36,365 nt of DNA from a virus. The position numbers and the translations under genes are program-made. A model generated the notes under the pieces. That model saw only the letters and a list, made by a program, of their open reading frames with translations, had not been told where the DNA came from and did not search any database. The stretch spans positions 1 through 36,365 of the IMG/VR virus record IMGVR_UViG_3300021379_000791. One strand, given 5' to 3'. Numbering within the stretch: the first letter of the stretch is position 1; each line of letters opens with the position of its first letter. Shown one piece after another: positions 31,262 through 36,365 of the stretch.

Positions 31262-32269
31262 ATGTCGCATGAAGTAGAAATGATCAACGGTCAAGCACAA
31301 ATGGCATTCGTAGGCGAAACACCATGGCACGGCCTAGGCGTACGAGTCGAAGGTGACCTCACTCCACAAGAAATTCAGAAAGCTGCCGGTCTCGACTGGT
31401 CAGTATCAAAAGAACCTATCTTTGCTGCAATGGAAGGCGAGGACCTCATCGAGGTACCCGGTAAGAAAGCATTGATTCGTTCATCAGACAACAGTGTCCT
31501 CGATGTAGTTGGCGATCAGTGGATTCCAGTACAGAACGACGACGCGTTTAACTTTTTTGACGATTATGTCAAAACTGGTGGCATGGAAATGCACACAGCA
31601 GGTTCGCTCAAGGATGGTCGTATCGTATGGGCATTGGCGAAGGTCAACGAGACTTTCACATTGTTTGGCGGTAAGGACCAAGTTGAGTCTTATCTACTCC
31701 TCTCTAATCCTCATAACTATGGTCGCGGTGTTGACGTTCGCTTCACACCCACCCGTGTGGTGTGCAATAACACCCTATCAATGGCCTTGTCAGGCAAGGC
31801 ATCTCTTGGAATCTCTTTGAATCACCGGCAAGAATTTAATGCCGAGAAAGTACGCGAAGCTCTCGCGCAAGCATCTGAGCAGATGAATCAATATGCTCAA
31901 GCTGCTGAGTTCCTCGGTTCAAAGAGATTCAATCAAGATAAGTTGACTGAGTACTTCTCACGTGTCTTCCCGAAGACGACTGGCAAGGACAAGGGTATCA
32001 ACTTCGAAGAGCTGATGGCTAACATCAAGTCAGGTAAGAACATTCTATCACGGAATGCAACGACTGCTCTTGAGGTCATTGACACACAGCCCGGTGCAAA
32101 TCTCGGTGCTGGTACATGGTGGTCTGCATACAATGCTGTCACCTACATGACAAACCACACGCTTGGCAACAATGCTGATACACGATTGCAGTCAGCTTGG
32201 TTCGGTCATAACAAAAACACCAACATCGAGGCTCTCGGTCTCGCAGTTGAATACGCAGAGGCTGCTTAA
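31262..32269 (+). CDS. DUF932 / TIGR03299-type phage protein
   Basis: The 335-residue protein has the family signature near the start (FVGETPWHGLGVRVEG), then VVGDQWIPVQNDDAFNFFDD, RFTPTRVVCNNTLSMAL and TWWSAYNAVTYMTNH. These are the conserved blocks of the phage- and plasmid-borne DUF932/TIGR03299 family. The biochemical role is not established. Its own TGTACA promoter and a good AGGAAG ribosome site suggest strong early expression. Confidence 0.9.
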   Translation: MSHEVEMINGQAQMAFVGETPWHGLGVRVEGDLTPQEIQKAAGLDWSVSKEPIFAAMEGEDLIEVPGKKALIRSSDNSVLDVVGDQWIPVQNDDAFNFFDDYVKTGGMEMHTAGSLKDGRIVWALAKVNETFTLFGGKDQVESYLLLSNPHNYGRGVDVRFTPTRVVCNNTLSMALSGKASLGISLNHRQEFNAEKVREALAQASEQMNQYAQAAEFLGSKRFNQDKLTEYFSRVFPKTTGKDKGINFEELMANIKSGKNILSRNATTALEVIDTQPGANLGAGTWWSAYNAVTYMTNHTLGNNADTRLQSAWFGHNKNTNIEALGLAVEYAEAA

Positions 32270-32275
32270 GCAGCC
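32260..32275 (+). terminator. terminator-like hairpin at the end of the DUF932 gene
   Basis: GGCTGC and GCAGCC form a perfect six-pair stem with loop TTAA and cover the stop codon. Only TT follows, so it may be a weak terminator or a stabilising 3' hairpin. The late box begins two bases downstream. Confidence 0.5.
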
Positions 32276-32276
32276 T

Positions 32277-32284
32277 TATAAATA
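32277..32284 (+). promoter_or_regulatory. T4-type late promoter (TATAAATA)
   Basis: An exact TATAAATA stands 28 bases before the 32313 gene, directly after the hairpin of the DUF932 gene. This hairpin-then-promoter order separates an early unit from a late one. Confidence 0.7.
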
Positions 32285-32312
32285 TAGTTACACTAACACA
32301 CAGGAGACTATA

Positions 32313-32570
32313 ATGGAATACCTCGTAGCAGGTCTTATTATTGTCGGCGTTCTATATTACGCCTTTAGCAGCAGAACCAACCTACCTGACCTCACTGAGA
32401 CTGACGCACCAGTCGAGAAACCAGAGCCAGCACCAGAACCAGCTGCTCCTGATTTGGCTTCGATGACGAAGGTTCAGATCGACGAACTAGCATTGAGTCA
32501 AGGCATCAAGCTAGACCGACGTCGCACCAAAGCACGGATGATCGAACAATATATCGAATTGACTCGATAA
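32313..32570 (+). CDS. membrane-anchored protein with SAP/HeH-like C terminus
   Basis: The 85-residue protein has a start supported by CAGGAG. Residues about 3-19 are a membrane anchor (YLVAGLIIVGVLYYAF). A Pro/Glu/Ala-rich linker follows (EKPEPAPEPAAPD). The end has MTKVQIDELALSQGIKLDRR and KARMIEQYI, like SAP or HeH/LEM helix-extension-helix DNA-binding motifs. This would tether DNA to the membrane, an inference. A late promoter lies upstream. Confidence 0.62.
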   Translation: MEYLVAGLIIVGVLYYAFSSRTNLPDLTETDAPVEKPEPAPEPAAPDLASMTKVQIDELALSQGIKLDRRRTKARMIEQYIELTR

Positions 32571-32803
32571 TGCAATCTATTGATGATTCGCAGGGTATCA
32601 AAGAAGTCCTGCAAGAAATCGAGAAACTGACTCGTGATGGCTCTGATTATTTAGATGCCATCCTTCACTATTGTGAGAAGCATGATATTGAAATCGAGTC
32701 GATTGCTCGATACATTAAGAAAAACGTGGTCCTCAAGGCTCGACTACAGGAAGAGGCTGAGGAATTAAATTATTTGCAAAAAACATCAAGGCTACCGATT
32801 TGA
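32570..32803 (+). CDS. 33: late transcription co-activator (gp33-like)
   Basis: The 77-residue acidic, helical protein has YLDAILHYCEKHDIEIESIA (about 27-46), then IKKNVVLKARLQEEAEELNY and a terminal LPI. The order YxDAxxxxCExxxIExE then L..K...EAE.LN...LPI is that of gp33 in marine T4-like phages. gp33 links RNA polymerase to the sliding clamp for late transcription from TATAAATA promoters, of which this window has several. It overlaps the neighbours by one and four bases. Confidence 0.7.
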   Translation: MQSIDDSQGIKEVLQEIEKLTRDGSDYLDAILHYCEKHDIEIESIARYIKKNVVLKARLQEEAEELNYLQKTSRLPI

Positions 32804-33381
32804 TTTATATGGATGCATACGATGCTTACAAAAAGTTTCTTGCCATCAAATTACATTTCTCAAATCCGAAATACGATTACTTCAAATACCGTGGTCAGGT
32901 AAGAGTAACACGTGATTCGTTCGAGACTCGTAATGACAAGTACCACTTTCATAAGCTAAGCAAGAAACAAGATTTAGAATTATTCCTCGCATGTAATATA
33001 CGAGAGAATGGAGACATGTGGGTAGGTAAGTTGTTTGATGATGAATGTGTCAAACATTTTGTCAACACACAGAAAAAGCTCCAATCACTCGAGTACATGT
33101 TTAAGAATGATATGTCTCAGTTTGATTCACTCAATGAGGCATTCGTCGTCAGTAATGGTGACTATCCTAAAATACTCAACATGTACAATCGCGGGGAGAT
33201 TATGACCGAAACAATGGTCATACTGAATGCTACATGTCGTGTGTTTGATTATTGGGATACCACAATCTCTGACACAATTATATGGCCGAAGACTCGACAA
33301 CGACTCTTAAAATATACGGGCTTCATGAATTTTGACGTAGACAAATACAATGATTTGTTAAAGGATTTATATGATACATAA
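32800..33381 (+). CDS. 59: helicase loader (gp59-like)
   Basis: This 193-residue protein begins MDAYDAYKKFLAIKLHFSN, then YDYFKYRGQVRVTRDSFETR and ENGDMWVGKLF. Its C half has NRGEIMTETMVILNATCRVF and KYTGFMNFD. These blocks and the size (T4 gp59 is 217) match the gp59 family, which loads the replicative helicase on gp32-covered DNA. The nearby gene 32 supports the call. It overlaps the peroxiredoxin gene by 11 bases. Confidence 0.78.
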   Translation: MIYMDAYDAYKKFLAIKLHFSNPKYDYFKYRGQVRVTRDSFETRNDKYHFHKLSKKQDLELFLACNIRENGDMWVGKLFDDECVKHFVNTQKKLQSLEYMFKNDMSQFDSLNEAFVVSNGDYPKILNMYNRGEIMTETMVILNATCRVFDYWDTTISDTIIWPKTRQRLLKYTGFMNFDVDKYNDLLKDLYDT

Positions 33382-33904
33382 ACAAGTGCCTTTCGTTGTC
33401 TTCAATACTCGTGTAAGAGATGAGTCACTTGGAGGCGACAATCCATATCGATGGCAAGATATGACCACAGACGATTACTTCGCAGGCAAGCGAGTGATCG
33501 TATTCAGTTTACCCGGTGCATTCACACCAACCTGTTCAACCTACCAGTTACCTGACTTCGAGGCAATGTTTCCACGATTTCAAGAACTCGGTATCGATGC
33601 AATCTACTGTATCAGTGTCAACGACACATTCGTGATGAATGCATGGGCAAGAGATCAAGGCTTAGAAAACGTACAAGTCATACCTGATGGCTCAGGTGAG
33701 TTCACTCGTATGATGGGTATGCTTGTCAAGAAAGACAATCTAGGTTTTGGTATGCGATCATGGCGTTATGCAATGCTCGTAGACAATGGCGATATCGAAA
33801 CGACGTGGGTAGAACCGGGTCGTGAAGATAATGCCGTCGGCGATCCCTATGGTATGACCTCACCTCAAAATATATTGGAGACGATCGTAGAACCATGGGA
33901 GTAA
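33371..33904 (+). CDS. peroxiredoxin (Prx5/redoxin type)
   Basis: The 177-residue protein has the peroxidatic motif PGAFTPTCS with Cys55, preceded by RVIVFSLPG and followed by LPDFEAMFPRFQELGID and CISVNDTFVMNAWA, the typical Prx5 order. WRYAMLVDNGDI and the C terminus are complete. It reduces peroxides with glutathione or glutaredoxin as donor. Cys69-type resolving cysteines are not evident, so a one-Cys mechanism is likely. It is inserted between gp59-like and gp32-like genes. Confidence 0.92.
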   Translation: MIHKQVPFVVFNTRVRDESLGGDNPYRWQDMTTDDYFAGKRVIVFSLPGAFTPTCSTYQLPDFEAMFPRFQELGIDAIYCISVNDTFVMNAWARDQGLENVQVIPDGSGEFTRMMGMLVKKDNLGFGMRSWRYAMLVDNGDIETTWVEPGREDNAVGDPYGMTSPQNILETIVEPWE

Positions 33905-33933
33905 TTATTGACACACAAAAAAGGAACACACAC

Positions 33934-34203
33934 ATGTCCACAACAACACCTTACGAATTAAGATTTAAAGTTCTCGAAATGGCACGTGATCTATGCATGG
34001 ATGAATTCAATATGAAGTCACATGCTTTTCATGATCTACAAAGTCGACTTGAAGAAAAGCTTGATGGTCCGATTGGTGAGAACACAGCTCTCGTTATACG
34101 AGATATGATCGATGATTTGGTTGAGGCTACACCCTCGATGCCAAAGACTGAACAGATCAACGCCAAAGCGAAGGAACTCTACGAATTTGTATCCACGAAG
34201 TGA
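33934..34203 (+). CDS. conserved small T4-like phage protein
   Basis: The 89-residue product starts at the ATG at 33934 after AAGGA. It has TTPYELRFKVLEMARDLCMD, a helical middle, and PKTEQINAKAKELYEFVS. The TPYxLRFxxxxMAxD...AKAKELYxFV order recurs in marine T4-like phages near genes 59 and 32. No function is known. Its stop is followed immediately by the gene 32 promoters. Confidence 0.75.
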   Translation: MSTTTPYELRFKVLEMARDLCMDEFNMKSHAFHDLQSRLEEKLDGPIGENTALVIRDMIDDLVEATPSMPKTEQINAKAKELYEFVSTK

Positions 34204-34211
34204 TATAAATA
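34204..34211 (+). promoter_or_regulatory. T4-type late promoter (TATAAATA)
   Basis: An exact TATAAATA directly after the TGA of the preceding gene and two bases upstream of a TGTACA box. It would give gene 32 late expression with a leader of about 85 bases. Confidence 0.65.
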
Positions 34212-34213
34212 CC

Positions 34214-34242
34214 TGTACAGCAGGCTCGTCTTGCTGTACAAT
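34214..34242 (+). promoter_or_regulatory. phage promoter, TGTACA-17-TACAAT type
   Basis: TGTACA (34214-34219) and TACAAT (34237-34242) with 17 bases between. A second TGTACA (34235-34240) overlaps the -10 box. It stands 63 bases before gene 32. Confidence 0.7.
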
Positions 34243-34305
34243 AAACTGTTACATAATGAATACTGTGAATAAACTGCTCATACACTGCAATACAAGGAAA
34301 TACAT

Positions 34306-35220
34306 ATGAACGATTTTGCATCCCTCAAATCCTCACGTAAGTCGCAATTCGATAAGCTCTCAGCAGCAGCCGAGAAAGTCAGCGGCAATCAACAACAGAA
34401 CAATGGACCAGATGAACGATTCTGGAAGCCAACAGTCGATAAGGCTGGCAATGGTTCTGCTATCATTCGATTCCTACCTGCACCAGCCGGTGAAGACGTA
34501 CCATTCGTCCGATACTGGGATCACGGCTTTCAAGGGCCCGGTGGTTGGTACATCGAGAAGTCATTAACATCCATCGGTCTCGATGATCCTGTTGGTGAGT
34601 TCAACTCAAAGCTTTGGAACTCTGGTCTTGAATCAGACAAAGAGATTGCTCGTAAGCAGAAGCGTCGTCTTCACTACGTCAGCAATATTCTTGTCGTCTC
34701 TGATCCAGCCGCACCTCACAATGAAGGTAAGGTGTTCCTCTATGAGTATGGTAAGAAGATCTTTGATAAGATCAATGACCTCATGCATCCTGCATTCGAA
34801 GACGAAGATGCTGTAAATCCATTCGACTTCTGGGAAGGTGCTAACTTCCGTCTACGCATTCGCAAGGTGGAAGGCTATCGAAACTACGACAAGTCAGCAT
34901 TCGATTCTCCGACTGCTGTGTCAAATGATGATTCAGAACTCGAAGCGATTTGGAAACGTCAGTATGGTCTTGCCGAACAGGTAGATCCTAAGCAATTCAA
35001 GTCATACGAAGAACTTCAACAGAAGTTGAATCGTGTACTTGGTGGACAGGCTCCTCAAGGTATGGCCGAGGATGTACCATCAGCCGCGCCACAATCGGCG
35101 CCAGCATGGGAACCTCCTGTTGACGACGTAGTTGCAGATGCTCCGGCTGTTGCTCCGGCTCCAACATTTGAAGATGATGATGACTCGCTAGACTTCTTTA
35201 AGAAACTCGCAGCGGAATAG
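34306..35220 (+). CDS. 32: single-stranded DNA-binding protein (gp32-like), without zinc cysteines
   Basis: The 304-residue protein coats single-stranded DNA in replication and recombination. The N-terminal LAST-like basic patch is SLKSSRKSQ (6-14). The core shows GGWYIEKSLTSIG, RRLHYVSNILVVSDPAAPHN, EGKVFLYEYGKKIFDKI and FDFWEGANFRLRIRKVEGYR, matching the gp32 fold. The acidic C-terminal tail (FEDDDDSLDFF) recruits partners such as gp59. T4 gp32 binds zinc with three Cys and one His; here the whole protein has no Cys, so zinc is not bound that way. AAGGAA precedes the ATG. Confidence 0.93.
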   Translation: MNDFASLKSSRKSQFDKLSAAAEKVSGNQQQNNGPDERFWKPTVDKAGNGSAIIRFLPAPAGEDVPFVRYWDHGFQGPGGWYIEKSLTSIGLDDPVGEFNSKLWNSGLESDKEIARKQKRRLHYVSNILVVSDPAAPHNEGKVFLYEYGKKIFDKINDLMHPAFEDEDAVNPFDFWEGANFRLRIRKVEGYRNYDKSAFDSPTAVSNDDSELEAIWKRQYGLAEQVDPKQFKSYEELQQKLNRVLGGQAPQGMAEDVPSAAPQSAPAWEPPVDDVVADAPAVAPAPTFEDDDDSLDFFKKLAAE

Positions 35221-35223
35221 AGG

Positions 35224-35246
35224 AAAGGGGCTTCGGCCCCTTTTTT
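35224..35246 (+). terminator. bidirectional intrinsic terminator, UUCG tetraloop
   Basis: AAA, then GGGGC-TTCG-GCCCC, then TTTTTT, beginning four bases after the gene 32 stop. The A-run upstream gives a U-run for transcripts from the other side, so it can also end the convergent gene whose stop is at 35245-35247. Confidence 0.92.
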
Positions 35247-36365
35247 ATGACTGTGGTTGACTCGCCAAGAATGAATCCGCAGCACGGAACTGAGGCAATG
35301 GATTACCAACACTCGCTTTCGTTGTATTACCAGCGGGTGAATGAGTCTGCTGTGTTGGTTGCATATTGACTGGCACGACCATGGGTATGATCTGCTGTAC
35401 GGCCTCCTCATTCACATCACCCTTTAGCATGGGTAATGTACTCTCAACAGCACGCGCAATCAACTCCTCACCATCCTCTTTGATATTGGTAATGAAGGTA
35501 GATGCTCCTTCCTGTATGGTCTGAAGCATCTCTGTAATACCAGCCTCTTCGGCAGATTCGGTCACACGCTCAATCGTATTCGTAAAGAACGTCGAGATCG
35601 CAGAAGGACCAGCCTCAGTATCAACAATTGCTTGCCTCTCTTCTCTCTCTTCCTTCAGTAAGATCTCGTACTCATCATTATTCTCACGTCCAGTATTCAC
35701 CAAGTCCGCAATCCAATCACGATTCTTTTTGGTCTGTTCCAATTGTTTCAGTAAGGCCGCCAACAACTCCTCGGTCATGACTGCATTTAAATTGCCACCT
35801 CCGGCGTCAGTAAAGTCCACCACCTCACCGAGTGGAACCTCCTTGGCTCTCTCTAATTGCGCAATATTATAGTCGATATCAGGTAGAAAAGCCGCAAAAT
35901 TATTCGTTAAATCATTATTCAACTTCTGCATACCAGTGCCAATCAAATCCATGATCGGCTCCATCTTCTCTATCTGCTCGCCTTGTGTCATATCCTCATT
36001 GATAAAGGATTCAATACCATCCTGTGCCATCTCAGTCAGAGCAGGCAGTCCAGTCTTCAATGCCTCCTGATACTGCATATCAATATTATAGTTCTTCACA
36101 TGCTCCTGTACGACATCCACACCTTTTACGATAACATCAGAGAGCAGTGCCATGCCTGTAGAGAAGTCCGGAAGGGTGAAGAGAGGCTCTGAAACACTCG
36201 ATTCCTCGTCAGAATTAATCAAATTAAAATCGGGGTCGTAATCGTTAGATTCCGTAGAGAGTTTTTCCTCAGAGGCAGGCTTAGGTGCTCCGTCCTGCGC
36301 CTCTTTCTTCTCCATCAGCTCAAACTCTCTCAGTATTCGCGTAGAATAGCCACGATCAACCGTTC
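35245..36365 (-). CDS. unrecognised acidic, helical phage protein (5' end outside window)
   Basis: The only minus-strand gene. The frame stays open beyond the ATG at 36315 to the window edge (reading STRILREFELMEKK), so the gene is probably cut and that ATG is internal. About 373 residues are visible. The sequence is Glu-rich and helical (EYEILLKEEREERQAIVD), with a low-complexity acidic start and a C-terminal tail with MVVPVNMQP and FRAADSFL. No family is recognised. Opposite orientation and its shared terminator mark a transcription-unit boundary; a structural-gene block often follows in T4-like genomes, which is inference. Confidence 0.7.
   Translation of the reverse strand, partial: TVDRGYSTRILREFELMEKKEAQDGAPKPASEEKLSTESNDYDPDFNLINSDEESSVSEPLFTLPDFSTGMALLSDVIVKGVDVVQEHVKNYNIDMQYQEALKTGLPALTEMAQDGIESFINEDMTQGEQIEKMEPIMDLIGTGMQKLNNDLTNNFAAFLPDIDYNIAQLERAKEVPLGEVVDFTDAGGGNLNAVMTEELLAALLKQLEQTKKNRDWIADLVNTGRENNDEYEILLKEEREERQAIVDTEAGPSAISTFFTNTIERVTESAEEAGITEMLQTIQEGASTFITNIKEDGEELIARAVESTLPMLKGDVNEEAVQQIIPMVVPVNMQPTQQTHSPAGNTTKASVGNPLPQFRAADSFLASQPQS

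Noticed and set aside
1-36365. tRNA genes, CRISPR arrays, insertion sequences, attachment sites
   Set aside because: Gaps between genes are short and none shows a cloverleaf, spaced repeats, a transposase or terminal repeats.

Overview
The window is part of the genome of a T4-like myovirus, most probably marine. The evidence is a set of T4-type replication and transcription proteins: a gp61-like primase, an RNase H/FEN nuclease, a PD-(D/E)XK exonuclease, a gp59-like helicase loader, a gp33-like late co-activator and a gp32-like single-stranded-DNA-binding protein. There are also exact TATAAATA late-promoter boxes, a virus-encoded dNTP factory, phoH, and several conserved small proteins typical of marine T4-like phages. 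The host cannot be read from the sequence. Every gene is on the + strand except the last, which is cut by the right edge. The first gene is cut by the left edge. Gene packing is tight, with many ATGA-type overlaps. No tRNA, CRISPR array, insertion sequence or attachment site was found.

Layout. 1-1467: tail of an unrecognised gene, a small exported cysteine protein, a complete alternative oxidase (AOX) and two tiny membrane proteins. 1454-2683: a conserved phage protein with a ligase-like KxDG motif. 2684-4836: an accessory glycan island (sulfotransferase, FkbM methyltransferase, GT25-like transferase). 4877-11518: a late region, headed by a TATAAATA box, that encodes three very basic modular proteins. 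One carries a nucleotidyltransferase domain, one a DUF5824-like end, and one a 198-residue Hint (intein-like) domain and an EF-hand-like tail. 11554-12351: an Ig-domain protein, probably of the virion, followed by a terminator. 12394-14262: conserved small proteins and a methyltransferase. 14272-24337: primase, a thermonuclease-like nuclease, nrdA-thyX-nrdB, dCMP deaminase, a GIY-YIG nuclease, glutaredoxin, a 2OG-Fe(II) oxygenase and a glycosyltransferase. 24399-28366: RNase H, phoH, exonuclease and a second 2OG oxygenase. 28558-31168: small early-type genes, including an ArdC-like domain and a radical SAM enzyme. 31262-35220: a DUF932 protein, gp33-like, gp59-like, peroxiredoxin and gp32-like. 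35245-36365: a convergent unknown gene sharing a bidirectional terminator with gene 32.

How the parts work together. Ribonucleotide reductase, ThyX, dCMP deaminase and glutaredoxin supply dNTPs to a replisome made of primase, helicase loader, SSB and RNase H. AOX and peroxiredoxin may manage host respiration and peroxide during infection (inference). A set of five promoters with an unusual identical architecture (TGTACA, exactly 17 bases, then TANAAT) precedes replication and early-type genes, while TATAAATA boxes precede late genes. Gene 32 has both, in tandem.

The signals most worth a second look are the phage AOX, the five-member promoter family, the Hint domain with a lysine instead of a splicing nucleophile, the stand-alone ArdC-like domain and the radical SAM enzyme with extra cysteine clusters.
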